DNA from: Flavobacterium psychrophilum
GTDB lineage: Bacteria > Bacteroidota > Bacteroidia > Flavobacteriales > Flavobacteriaceae
Direction: 5' to 3'
Assembly (NCBI GenBank): GCA_001708385.1
Contig: CP012388.1
Coordinates: 4,078,803-4,142,802 of the forward strand
DNA: 64,000 nucleotides
Shown: positions 33,686 to 41,395 of the stretch, in pieces
Layout of the letters: every line of letters begins with the position of its first letter
Numbering within the stretch: the stretch's first letter is position 1
Translations under genes and position numbers: made by a program
Notes under the pieces: generated by a model
Seen by the model: the letters and a program-made list of their open reading frames with translations, nothing else
Told to the model about the DNA's origin: nothing
Databases searched by the model: none

Positions 33686-35125
33686 TTATTTGTTCAGTTT
33701 GCTGTTTTTGCGCCCATAGGCAAAGTAAAATACTACGCCAATAAGCATCCAGATAAATAGCCTTACCCAGCTTTCTCCCGGTAAGCCTGTCATAAGGAAA
33801 ACACAAACCCCAATACCCAGTAAAGGAATATAGGGTACTCCGGGAACTTTAAATGGCCTGTGTATCTCCGGGCTTTTGTAGCGTAAAATAATAACGCCCA
33901 ACGCTACAAGCGAAAAAGCAAATAAAGTACCGATGCTTACCATATGGCCCAGATCTGAAATAGGAACGAAACCTGCCAGTATGCCTACAAAAACTAAAAA
34001 GAACAAATTTGTTTTCCACGGTGTTTTAAACTGAGAATGAATTTCGCTGAAAAATGAGGGTAACAGCCCATCTTTAGACATACTGTAAAACACACGCGAC
34101 TGCCCCATAAGCATTACAAGTATTACAGAAGTATATCCGGCTAAAATGGCAATGATAAGCGCACTGTTTAAAAAGCTGTAACCTGTAACAGCAAAAGCAG
34201 TAGCAGCCGGACTGGCATCTCCTTTAAAAGCTGTGTACGGAACAAGCCCTGTCATAACATATGCAAACACAACATAAAGTATTGTGGCTACCAGAAGAGA
34301 TCCAATAATGCCTATTGGCATGTCCTTTTGTGGGTTTTTAGCTTCCTGGGCTGCGGTAGATACAGCATCAAAACCTATAAAACCAAAGAAGACGACTGCC
34401 GCTCCACGAACTACGCCAGACCATCCGAAATGGCCGAATTCGCCTGTGTTCTCAGGTAGGAACGGACTGTAATTTGCCGGATTGATAAAAGACCATCCCA
34501 ATGCAATGAAAAGTATGATTACACTTATTTTTATAATAACCAATATTGTATTTAAGCCTGAAGATTCTTTAGTTCCTTTAGCCAGAACAAAAGATAAAAT
34601 AGCGACGATGATAACGGCAGGAAGGTTAATTATACCACCTTCTAAGAGTGTTCCATCGGCAAGCTTCACTGTATCGAAGGGTGAGGCTGTAAGCTCAGGC
34701 GGTAAATTGATATGAAATATGGAGAGTAACTTTACCGCGTAACTTGACCAGCTTACGGCAACAGTAGCTGATGCCAGCGCATATTCCAGTACCAGATCCC
34801 AGCCTATAATCCACGCCATGAATTCACCCAGTGTTGCATAAGTGTAAGTGTAAGCAGACCCTGCAACCGGAATCATAGATGCATATTCGGCGTAGCAAAG
34901 TGCACAAAAAGCACAGGCTACTGCTGCAAGTACAAAAGATAGAATTACAGCAGGTCCTGCATTTTCGGAAGCGACTATTCCCGTAAGGGAAAAAATTCCC
35001 GCGCCTACAATAGCACCTATGCCCAAAGCGACAAGGTGAATAGGGCCAAGGCTTCGCTTAAGCGTATTTCCGTTTTGATTTTGCTGCTCTTTAACGAGCT
35101 GTTCTATTGGTTTTTTAGAGAACAT
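33686..35125 (-). CDS. APC-superfamily amino-acid permease (cationic amino-acid transporter type)
   Basis: A 479-residue transporter with about 12 to 14 transmembrane helices. Helix 1 carries the APC substrate-site motif GAIVGAGIFSLTG (residues about 36-49). SYSEYASMIPVAGSAYTY-type text is present as YAEYASMIPVAGSAYTYTY, and GFIGFDAVSTAAQEAKNPQK marks helix 6, characteristic of the CAT subfamily. It probably imports an amino acid by proton symport; the substrate is unknown. Spacing of 17 bp from the TRIC-like gene and 42 bp to TauE/SafE places it inside the same minus-strand operon as metNIQ, which hints at a methionine-, cysteine- or sulfur-related substrate. Confidence 0.9.
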   Translation of the reverse strand: MFSKKPIEQLVKEQQNQNGNTLKRSLGPIHLVALGIGAIVGAGIFSLTGIVASENAGPAVILSFVLAAVACAFCALCYAEYASMIPVAGSAYTYTYATLGEFMAWIIGWDLVLEYALASATVAVSWSSYAVKLLSIFHINLPPELTASPFDTVKLADGTLLEGGIINLPAVIIVAILSFVLAKGTKESSGLNTILVIIKISVIILFIALGWSFINPANYSPFLPENTGEFGHFGWSGVVRGAAVVFFGFIGFDAVSTAAQEAKNPQKDMPIGIIGSLLVATILYVVFAYVMTGLVPYTAFKGDASPAATAFAVTGYSFLNSALIIAILAGYTSVILVMLMGQSRVFYSMSKDGLLPSFFSEIHSQFKTPWKTNLFFLVFVGILAGFVPISDLGHMVSIGTLFAFSLVALGVIILRYKSPEIHRPFKVPGVPYIPLLGIGVCVFLMTGLPGESWVRLFIWMLIGVVFYFAYGRKNSKLNK

Positions 35126-35142
35126 AATAGTATTCGTTTCAA

Positions 35143-35772
35143 TTATATAGTAGAAGTGACAGATTCTTTCCTGAATTTAGGAAGGCTCAGGTTGTAGCGT
35201 ACTGCCATTATTCTGATAGTAACAATAACACTGCCCGACAGCCAGAAATTAAGGTTGCGGCTAATATGAAAGTGATGAAGTGTTAAGTAGAGCAGCGCAC
35301 CGGCAAGGCAGGCTGTTGCATAAATTTCTTTATGAAAAATAATAGGTATTTCATGCGTAAGTATATCCCGTATTACGCCGCCCATAACAGCACTGAACAT
35401 ACCCATAATAGCTGCTGTTTCCGGCCCGGCGCCAAGGCTTAATGCTTTCTCTGTACCAACAATGGTAAAGAGTGCGATACCCAGAGTGTCAAATAGGAAT
35501 AGTGTTTTACGCAACTTGTGCAAAGTGGTATAAAAAACACTGGCAAGTACGGTTCCGCCTAAAATGGCGTAAATAAAGTAAACGTCCTTTACCCATACAA
35601 TTGGGTAACATCCTAAAAGTACATCGCGAAGGCTACCACCGCCTATGGCTGTTATGAAGCCAATGAAGGTGACCCCAAACCAGTCCGGGGTCGATTTTCT
35701 GTTGGCTGCCAGTGCTCCTGAAATAGCGAAAAAAGCGGTGCCCAGCACTTCGAATAGATATTGTACTTTCAT
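35143..35772 (-). CDS. TRIC/UPF0126 family membrane channel
   Basis: A 209-residue protein with seven predicted transmembrane helices in two similar halves: FFAISGALAANRKSTPDWFG then GFITAIGGGSLRDVLLG in the first, and GMFSAVMGGVIRDILTHEIP in the second. The repeated G-G-x-x-R-D motif defines the family, whose prokaryotic members form trimeric potassium channels; some bacterial members have been linked to glycine uptake. It lies only 3 bp after metQ and 17 bp before the permease gene, so it is translated from the same message. Function within a methionine operon is not obvious. Confidence 0.9.
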   Translation of the reverse strand: MKVQYLFEVLGTAFFAISGALAANRKSTPDWFGVTFIGFITAIGGGSLRDVLLGCYPIVWVKDVYFIYAILGGTVLASVFYTTLHKLRKTLFLFDTLGIALFTIVGTEKALSLGAGPETAAIMGMFSAVMGGVIRDILTHEIPIIFHKEIYATACLAGALLYLTLHHFHISRNLNFWLSGSVIVTIRIMAVRYNLSLPKFRKESVTSTI

Positions 35773-35775
35773 GAC

Positions 35776-36594
35776 CTACCAGCCTTTTAAAGCCCCTCCT
35801 TTAAATTGTTCTTCTGCTGCCTTCTCAACTTCTGCCGATTGATAAGCCTTAACAAATTGCTTAATTTTTTCCTGGGTCTTGTTGCTTTCTCTCGACACGA
35901 TAAGATTCACATAAGGAGAATCGGTATCTTCTACAAATAAGGCGTCACGCGACGGTACAAGGCCTGCCTGTGCCGAAAAGGTATTATTTATTATGGCTAT
36001 AGTAACTTCCTGGTCGTCCAGTACACGTGGCAATTGGGGAGCTTCCAATTCTACAATTTTAAAGTTTTTCGGATTTGCCGTTATATCGGTAACCTTTGGC
36101 AAAAGGCCAATACCCTGTTTAAGGGTTATAAGTCCGTTTTTCTGCAATAACAGTAACGACCTGCCGCCGTTGGTAGGGTCATTAGGAATTGCAATGGTAG
36201 ATCCGGGCTTTAGCTCGTTTAGTGTTTTAATTTTCTTAGAGTAGGCAGCAATAGGGTATAGGAAGGTTTTGCCTACAACAGCCAAGTTATAACCCCTCTG
36301 TTTAGACTGCTCCTGTAAATAAGGTAAATGCTGGAAGGCATTAATATCTATATCGCCCTGATTCAATGCTTCATTAGGTACTACGTAGTCGTTAAACGAT
36401 ACAAGCTCAACTTCCAGTCCGTATTTTTGTTTTGCTACCTTTTGTGCTGCCTTTGCGAGGGCATACTCCGGTCCAGACGATACCCCAACCTTAATGTGGT
36501 GGGCATCTTCGTTTTTAGATCCGTTACATCCTGAAAGGACAATCAGTAATGCTATTGCTGTATAAAGTGAGGTTATTTTTCTTTTTGTATTCAT
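35776..36594 (-). CDS. metQ: Methionine-binding lipoprotein of the MetNIQ ABC transporter
   Basis: A 272-residue NlpA-family periplasmic binding protein. The ATG at 36594 gives a lipoprotein signal (TAIALLIVLSGCNGSK, lipobox LSGC); a longer frame upstream lacks this logic. Family text: IKVGVSSGPEYALAKAAQKV, the LVSFNDYVVPNEALNQGDID region, FQHLPYLQEQ, PNDPTNGGRSLLLLQ and AIINNTFSAQAGLVPSRDAL. It captures L-methionine (possibly also D-methionine or derivatives) and delivers it to MetI. Gene order metN-metI-metQ is standard. The gap to metI is 25 bp and to the TRIC-like gene 3 bp. Confidence 0.95.
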   Translation of the reverse strand: MNTKRKITSLYTAIALLIVLSGCNGSKNEDAHHIKVGVSSGPEYALAKAAQKVAKQKYGLEVELVSFNDYVVPNEALNQGDIDINAFQHLPYLQEQSKQRGYNLAVVGKTFLYPIAAYSKKIKTLNELKPGSTIAIPNDPTNGGRSLLLLQKNGLITLKQGIGLLPKVTDITANPKNFKIVELEAPQLPRVLDDQEVTIAIINNTFSAQAGLVPSRDALFVEDTDSPYVNLIVSRESNKTQEKIKQFVKAYQSAEVEKAAEEQFKGGALKGW

Positions 36595-36619
36595 GAGTGT
36601 CGATTTACTGTTATTAATT

Positions 36620-37273
36620 TTATCTGTGGTCAAAGTGTCTTGAAAGGCGGTCACCCGCAAACTGAATTATAAATACCAATGCCACAAGTAGTATAAGTAC
36701 AATATTCATAACGGCAGCATCATATCCTATGTACCCATACTGGTAGCCGATCTGTCCGAGGCCGCCTGCACCTACAGCACCACCCATTGCAGAATAGCCA
36801 ACAAGGGTAATAAGTGTTATAGCCGCAGCGTTTATAAGTGATGGTAAAGCCTCGGGCAGCAATACTTTAAAAACAATTTGAAGCGGGGTTGCACCGAGTG
36901 CCCTTGCAGCTTCTATAAGCCCGCCGGGTAAGCTAAGCAGACTGTTTTCAACCAATCGTGCGATAAATGGCGCAGCACCAATGCTAAGCGGCACGAGGGC
37001 AGCACTAACACCAATAGATGTACCTATAAGCCCTCTTGTAAAAGGAATCATCCATACAATAAGAATGATAAAGGGTATTGACCTGAAGATGTTTACTGTT
37101 ATAGAAAGTATCCTGTTGAAAGCGGGCTGTTCCATTAGTTGGCCTTTTCTGGTAAGGAATAGTAATATGCCTGCAGGCAAACCCAACACGAAACCGAAGA
37201 AGCCAGACACGAAGGTCATTACAATGGTTTCCCAAAAACCCAGAGATAACAAAGAGATGGTAGATTCAGACAT
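36620..37273 (-). CDS. metI: Methionine ABC transporter permease MetI
   Basis: A 217-residue inner-membrane permease with about five or six helices. The EAA loop reads [28 protein letters not shown], shown in part by [10 protein letters not shown] near residue 139, and [20 protein letters not shown] is the family-typical second half of the core. The ATG at 37273 is used; a TTG two codons upstream is unlikely. Its start overlaps the end of metN by 8 bp (translational coupling). It forms the membrane channel for methionine, powered by MetN and fed by MetQ. Confidence 0.95.
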   Translation of the reverse strand: MSESTISLLSLGFWETIVMTFVSGFFGFVLGLPAGILLFLTRKGQLMEQPAFNRILSITVNIFRSIPFIILIVWMIPFTRGLIGTSIGVSAALVPLSIGAAPFIARLVENSLLSLPGGLIEAARALGATPLQIVFKVLLPEALPSLINAAAITLITLVGYSAMGGAVGAGGLGQIGYQYGYIGYDAAVMNIVLILLVALVFIIQFAGDRLSRHFDHR

Positions 37274-38297
37274 AGCCAAGTGTATCGGTTTTTATATTGT
37301 TTGTTTTAAGGTAATTAATAGCCAATTGCTGTTTGGCAAGGTCTCCGGATAATTCTACAAGCAATATCCCAAATCGTGTTGCGCCTGCGTAGGTAGTCTG
37401 TGCGCTAACAATATTTGCATTGATGTTAAAACGCAGTGCCGCCTGTGTTAGTAATGGTTCATCAGTACTTTCGCCTGTAAATTCAAGTTTAAGAAGTGTA
37501 TTATACCCCTGCACATAATTTGTTTTAAGCTTTTCGGCATAGAAAACAGGCACTTCAACATGAAGCGCAGAGGATATAAATTCGCGTGTAAGCGGTTCTT
37601 TCGGGCTGGCAAACACATCGCCCACACTGCCTTGCTCTACCAGTTTTCCGTGGCTTATTACAGCCACACGGTCACAGATCGCCTGTATAACCTCCATTTG
37701 ATGGGTAATCAATACTATCGTAATGTTCAGTTTCTTATTGATATCCTTTAACAGATTAAGGATTGAGCGGGTAGTAGCAGGGTCTAATGCTGAAGTTGCC
37801 TCATCGCACAAAAGCACTTTAGGGTTGTTAGCCAAAGTACGTGCTATTGCTACACGCTGCTTTTGCCCTCCCGATAAATTTGCCGGATATTCGTTGCTTT
37901 TTTCCTGTAATCCTACCAATCCAAGCAGTTCTTCTACACGCTGGCGTATAACATCTTTAGATAAGCCTGCAAGTTCCAGAGGAAAAGCTACATTGCCATA
38001 AACTGTTCGTGAAGACAACAGGTTAAAATGCTGAAATATCATCCCTATCTGTCTTCTTTGCAATGTAAGCTCTTTGTTAGAAAGCTTTAATAATGGTTTG
38101 CCGCCAACTATAATTTCGCCATTGGTGGGGCGTTCTAAAAGGTTAACGCAACGTATGAGCGTGCTTTTTCCTGCACCTGAAGTGCCAATGATGCCAAAGA
38201 TAATCCCTTCGGGAACATGCAGTGAGACATTGGAAAGAGCGTGTACCTGTCTTCCCGATTTGGAAAAGGTTTTACTCACATTTTTTAATTCAATCAT
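37266..38297 (-). CDS. metN: Methionine ABC transporter ATP-binding protein MetN
   Basis: A 343-residue ATPase subunit. Walker [16 protein letters not shown] is at residues 34-48, the Q-loop in [15 protein letters not shown], the ABC signature [15 protein letters not shown], Walker [14 protein letters not shown] and the H-loop VLITHQME. The C-terminal 95 residues form the ACT-like C2 (NIL) regulatory domain ([15 protein letters not shown], then [10 protein letters not shown]), which in E. coli binds methionine and inhibits transport when the cell is replete. It follows the EamA gene by 12 bp and overlaps metI by 8 bp. All catalytic motifs are intact. Confidence 0.96.
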   Translation of the reverse strand: MIELKNVSKTFSKSGRQVHALSNVSLHVPEGIIFGIIGTSGAGKSTLIRCVNLLERPTNGEIIVGGKPLLKLSNKELTLQRRQIGMIFQHFNLLSSRTVYGNVAFPLELAGLSKDVIRQRVEELLGLVGLQEKSNEYPANLSGGQKQRVAIARTLANNPKVLLCDEATSALDPATTRSILNLLKDINKKLNITIVLITHQMEVIQAICDRVAVISHGKLVEQGSVGDVFASPKEPLTREFISSALHVEVPVFYAEKLKTNYVQGYNTLLKLEFTGESTDEPLLTQAALRFNINANIVSAQTTYAGATRFGILLVELSGDLAKQQLAINYLKTNNIKTDTLGYV

Positions 38298-38309
38298 TTC
38301 ATTTAAAAT

Positions 38310-39314
38310 TTAATAATGCGTTATGTGGCGATACGGATTGGTAATACGGTTTACTATGCGTTCAAAATAGCGCAGGCGTACTTTATTTCTTTTGCTTATG
38401 CGGTAACTGGTGATATTAGTTAGCAAAACGCCGCCAAGTATTATTGCAAGACCCCATGATTGGGTTGCAGAAATACTTTCATCTGCAATAAGCCATCCAA
38501 AGAGTACAGCCACTACAGGGTTAACGTAAGTATGTGTACTTACCAGTGCGGGAGGCCTTACCGATAAAAGCCAGATAAACGAAAGGTAAGCTGCTATCGA
38601 CCCAAAAAAGATAAGATAAACCAGTCCGCCCCACGCTTCTGTTGGTATAGACAACAGTTGAAGACTGCCCCATTCGCCGGAGGCAGTTGCTATCAGTAAG
38701 CTTAACACACCACCTACAATAAGCTGTTGCCCTACGTTCATGAAGATAGAGTGTGATGAAGCCCTGTTTTTAGAAAATAGCGATCCAACAACCCAAAGCA
38801 CAGAACTTACAAAAAGTACGGCTATAGCTATAATCCGAAGGCTACCGTTTCCGTTATGCGTGCCACTTATAATACTGTCTTTTACAAACAATAACAATCC
38901 ACCAATACCTATCAGTAATCCGGTGACAACAAGCGGACTCGAAAAATATTTTTTCCAGTTCTTTTTGTCAAGCAGTATAAACCAAAATGGTTCTGTAGCC
39001 ATGATAATTGCGGCTTCTGTAGAGGTAATATATTGTTCGCCCCACGCCACAAGACCTACACCGGCGGCCAGAATTAAAAGCCCCGGAATAAAGTTTTTGT
39101 ACCAGTTGGTTATTGAGTTAGGTTTCTCGCCTTTAGCCCAAAGCCAGGCAAGAATAATAAATCCGGCAATTAAAAAGCGTAACCCCGAAAGCACAAAAGG
39201 AGGGAAGCCTTTAAGCCCATAGGTAATGGCAAGGTAAGTGGTTCCCCAAATAATATAAATGCCGGCAAAAGCCAGTATAAGTCGAAATTTAAAATTATTG
39301 ATAATTGTATTCAT
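38310..39314 (-). CDS. EamA/DMT-family exporter
   Basis: A 334-residue drug/metabolite transporter with ten helices in two EamA halves: AGIYIIWGTTYLAITYGLKG followed by LSGLRFLIAGFIIL, and a second half with FFGSIAAYLSFIWLLS and STHTYVNPVVAVLFGWLI (the conserved V-x-P-V-x-A). The C-terminus is basic. EamA proteins often export amino acids or their derivatives; RhtA and YdeD export threonine/homoserine and cysteine pathway metabolites. First full gene after the Cys/Met-rich leader frame and hairpin, 12 bp before metN, so export of a sulfur amino acid or precursor is the favoured inference. Confidence 0.88.
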   Translation of the reverse strand: MNTIINNFKFRLILAFAGIYIIWGTTYLAITYGLKGFPPFVLSGLRFLIAGFIILAWLWAKGEKPNSITNWYKNFIPGLLILAAGVGLVAWGEQYITSTEAAIIMATEPFWFILLDKKNWKKYFSSPLVVTGLLIGIGGLLLFVKDSIISGTHNGNGSLRIIAIAVLFVSSVLWVVGSLFSKNRASSHSIFMNVGQQLIVGGVLSLLIATASGEWGSLQLLSIPTEAWGGLVYLIFFGSIAAYLSFIWLLSVRPPALVSTHTYVNPVVAVLFGWLIADESISATQSWGLAIILGGVLLTNITSYRISKRNKVRLRYFERIVNRITNPYRHITHY

Positions 39315-39331
39315 GATAAAAATTGGTTTTG

Positions 39332-39369
39332 AAAATAAAAGCCCCTTTACATGGTTTGTAAAAGGGCTT
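39332..39369 (-). terminator. Leader terminator (attenuator candidate) before the EamA-metNIQ operon
   Basis: On the minus strand AAGCCCTTTTAC pairs with GTAAAGGGGCTT in a 12-bp stem (one G-U) around a 7-base loop, followed by TTTTATTTT. It lies in the untranslated region 18 bases before the EamA start and 18 bases after the leader frame. The segment GGAGGGGC inside the leader frame (39420-39427) could instead pair with GCCCTTTT of the stem (39360-39367), though that pairing needs G-U pairs. Confidence 0.75.
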
Positions 39370-39387
39370 AGCTAATATTATAATTCT

Positions 39388-39447
39388 CTATAAACTACGC
39401 ATAAGACTTCTACAACATCGCCCCTCCGGCATGTAGCAGCACATCAT
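39388..39447 (-). CDS. Cys/Met-rich leader peptide, 19 codons
   Basis: The frame starts with two ATGs at 39447 and ends with TAG at 39388, encoding MMCCYMPEGRCCRSLMRSL. Four of 19 codons are Cys (in two CC pairs) and four are Met, far above normal use of these rare amino acids. It lies 33 bases after the stop of the hydrolase gene and directly precedes a strong terminator hairpin and the EamA-metNIQ operon. Position and content are those of a translated attenuator leader that senses Cys- or Met-tRNA supply. No Shine-Dalgarno is obvious, which is normal in Bacteroidetes. No SAM-riboswitch pattern is seen here. Confidence 0.6.
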   Translation of the reverse strand: MMCCYMPEGRCCRSLMRSL

Positions 39448-39480
39448 AATAAAATGGGTATTTACAGAACTATTCATAAC

Positions 39481-40218
39481 TTATGTATTTAAAAACTCTT
39501 CCAATTTTTTATTAAACTCTTCCGGTTGCTCCATCATAGGAGCGTGTCCACAATGGTTGATGAGGTGTAGGTGTGCATTAGGCAGCAGGAAAAAGAATTC
39601 TTCTGCAACACTAATAGGTGTTACAATATCCTGTATACCCCAAATTAAAAGTACCGGCAGAGTTATAGTATATAATGTATCTTTAAGATTCTGGCTACGG
39701 GCTGCTTTGGCAGTACGTACTACAGAAAGTGCCTTTTCCCTATCTTGTATTGTAGCATATACATCATCAATAAGAGCGTCAGATATGGCTTCCTGATTGT
39801 AGAACACTTCTCTCACTTTATCTGATATAAACTCAAAGTCATTAATGCGCGGAAAAGAAATATCCATAGCGCTTTCATACAATCCTGAGCTTCCTGTTAA
39901 AACTAATTTATCAACCTCATTAGGATATTCCAGTGCATAAAGCAGTGTAATGTGTCCTCCAAGCGAGTTACCAATTAATACAGGCTTGGTTATTTTTTTT
40001 GTAGTAATATATTCCCTAAGAAATGCAACATAGTGATCCAGATTAGCCTCTTTTGAATTTTTCTTGTAAAGTGGTAATTCAGGAACATATATATTATGGA
40101 TGGCTTCAAACTTTTGTTTTACCAATTGCCAGTTGCTAAGATTACCAAATAGTCCGTGCAATAGGATAATATCCTTTGCTTTTGCTTTGGGCGGATTTGT
40201 AAGTACTACATTTTCCAT
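39481..40218 (-). CDS. Alpha/beta-fold hydrolase
   Basis: A 245-residue hydrolase. Oxyanion-region LLHGLFGNLSNW is at residues 19-30, the nucleophile elbow GNSLGG (Ser near 86), an acid Asp in LIWGIQDIVTP near 195-199, and the catalytic His in INHCGHAPMMEQPEEF near 223. The triad is complete. It resembles MhpC/BioH-like esterases and meta-cleavage hydrolases; the substrate is unknown. The ATG at 40218 is preferred because an ideal promoter lies just upstream and would start transcription near 40240, excluding an upstream start at 40275. The HxlR regulator lies immediately upstream in the same direction, suggesting regulation by it. Confidence 0.9.
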   Translation of the reverse strand: MENVVLTNPPKAKAKDIILLHGLFGNLSNWQLVKQKFEAIHNIYVPELPLYKKNSKEANLDHYVAFLREYITTKKITKPVLIGNSLGGHITLLYALEYPNEVDKLVLTGSSGLYESAMDISFPRINDFEFISDKVREVFYNQEAISDALIDDVYATIQDREKALSVVRTAKAARSQNLKDTLYTITLPVLLIWGIQDIVTPISVAEEFFFLLPNAHLHLINHCGHAPMMEQPEEFNKKLEEFLNT

Positions 40219-40245
40219 AATCAGGCGGGTTTGATAATTATGGCA

Positions 40246-40276
40246 CAAATGTAAAGTAATATTTTGTATCAACAAA
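40246..40276 (-). promoter_or_regulatory. Promoter of the hydrolase gene
   Basis: On the minus strand TTTG (40273-40276), exactly 19 bases, then TACATTTG (40246-40253): a full match to the Bacteroidetes TTTG-N19-TAnnTTTG promoter, the best in this window. The predicted start is about 20 bases before the ATG at 40218. Confidence 0.8.
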
Positions 40277-40296
40277 GTCTATAGGATTAATAGACT
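40276..40296. promoter_or_regulatory. Inverted repeat at the hydrolase promoter
   Basis: AGTCTAT (40276-40282) and ATAGACT (40290-40296) form perfect 7-bp arms with a 7-base spacer, touching the -33 element of the hydrolase promoter. The adjacent HxlR gene is the obvious candidate binder. Confidence 0.45.
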
Positions 40297-40383
40297 ATTA
40301 AAATTTTGTTATTATCACGATAAAATATTGCAGTGTTATAAATACGGAGATTTATATGAATAGAAAATAATGATGCGGATTGC

Positions 40384-40695
40384 TTATTTTAAAGCTTCTA
40401 ACTGTAAAAAGACAGGGATAACTAACTTTCCTTTTTCAGTGAGGTTATACTCTATATGCAAAGGTTTTTGCTTAACGATTATTTTCTCTAAAAGTCCTTC
40501 GTCTTCCAGTTCACGTAATGCAACAGATAACGATTGCTTATTAGAACCGGGTATCAAACGTAATAAACCACTAAAGCGTAATGGAGATTCTACAGCTAAT
40601 TTAAAAATTTCTGCCTTCCATTTACCAGATAGTATTTTTAGAAGCCCTTGAGCGGGACAGGTTTCAGTTTTCTCTGTTAGTTTATCTGTAGTCAT
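40384..40695 (-). CDS. HxlR-family winged-helix regulator
   Basis: A 103-residue regulator with the family layout: Cys13 in the TETCPAQGLLKILSGKWK opening (the conserved N-terminal Cys used for redox or electrophile sensing in YodB/HypR-like members), the recognition segment RFSGLLRLIPGSNKQSLSVA, LRELEDEGLLEKIIVKQKPL and the wing YNLTEKGK. Binds DNA as a dimer. It is divergent from the small membrane protein gene at 40770, and the shared gap holds a 12-bp palindrome over its own -7 box. The hydrolase downstream has an inverted repeat at its promoter, so this regulator probably controls both. Confidence 0.9.
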   Translation of the reverse strand: MTTDKLTEKTETCPAQGLLKILSGKWKAEIFKLAVESPLRFSGLLRLIPGSNKQSLSVALRELEDEGLLEKIIVKQKPLHIEYNLTEKGKLVIPVFLQLEALK

Positions 40696-40735
40696 AAATT
40701 TCTGACTTATTGTAAAGTGTGATTATCTGGTGCAT

Positions 40736-40750
40736 ATTTGTACAAATGTA
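40736..40750. promoter_or_regulatory. Palindrome overlapping the hxlR-type gene promoter
   Basis: ATTTGTACAAAT (40736-40747) is a perfect palindrome. It overlaps CAAATGTA (40743-40750), the reverse complement of a perfect TACATTTG -7 box for the HxlR gene. It is well placed for autoregulation and could also control the divergent gene at 40770. Confidence 0.5.
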
Positions 40751-40769
40751 AAAATTATATAAGATCATC

Positions 40770-41018
40770 ATGAAAAAAAGCTACATATCAGAATTGAGTA
40801 CAGATAAATTAATTAAAAGGAGAGAGTTATTTAAGGGAGTTGTGTTAGGATTTATAATTATCTGGCTCCTGGTTTTCGGAATAGGGGTATATTTATATTT
40901 GAACAAATCAGATGGAAAATTATTTTTTATGCTTTTCCCGCTCTCGGGAACGCTATTACCATTGTATGTGTATTTGAATTCATTGAAAGCTGAAATAAAA
41001 AGCAGATCTTCAAGATAA
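40770..41018 (+). CDS. Small two-helix membrane protein, 82 aa
   Basis: Unrecognised. A basic N-terminus (MKKSYISELSTDKLIKRREL) leads into one transmembrane helix (residues 21-47, FKGVVLGFIIIWLLVFGIGVY and on) and, after a short loop KSDGK, a second (LFFMLFPLSGTLLPLYVYL). The C-terminus is basic (KAEIKSRSSR), so both ends are predicted cytoplasmic. Divergent from the HxlR gene with a shared palindrome between them. A good terminator follows 6 bases after the stop, which supports a real gene. Confidence 0.65.
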   Translation: MKKSYISELSTDKLIKRRELFKGVVLGFIIIWLLVFGIGVYLYLNKSDGKLFFMLFPLSGTLLPLYVYLNSLKAEIKSRSSR

Positions 41019-41024
41019 TCCACT

Positions 41025-41055
41025 GAGGCTGATTTAACAATCAGCCTTTTTTTAT
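41025..41055 (+). terminator. Terminator after the small membrane protein gene
   Basis: AGGCTGATT and AATCAGCCT form a 9-bp stem around a short loop, followed by seven T. Confidence 0.85.
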
Positions 41056-41395
41056 GCTTTTGTGTTACCATCAATTACTCAATAAATAGTCTCGCTATTA
41101 GATATGAATATAATAACTACTGTTTGCGGTCAAATACTAAATAAATATTAAAAAACTGGTAATCTCGTACAGATAAAATTAATATTGTAGTAAACAAAGT
41201 GCAATTAGTGCAACTGTTATTACTTGTAATACTGCACATTTCTTATGCCCCGGTTTTAAAGTCACCACTATATATAATGTTTATTAAGGCAAATAAAATA
41301 TATGAACGTAATAAAACGTTCTGATTTTTTGTGGCTTTTTTTGAGAGTACTGAACAATGAAAAATCGATCCAATAATTAAATTTTTTTGAAGACT
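41056..41395. other. AT-rich upstream region of the sugar dehydrogenase gene
   Basis: About 340 bp with no supported gene. It contains a small inverted repeat (GAACGT, AATAAA, ACGTTC) near 41304-41321. No TAnnTTTG box was identified with confidence. Confidence 0.4.

Noticed and set aside
39315..39480. SAM-type riboswitch upstream of the EamA-metNIQ operon
   Set aside because: No SAM-I or other SAM riboswitch core pattern is visible; the Cys/Met leader frame plus terminator fits better.
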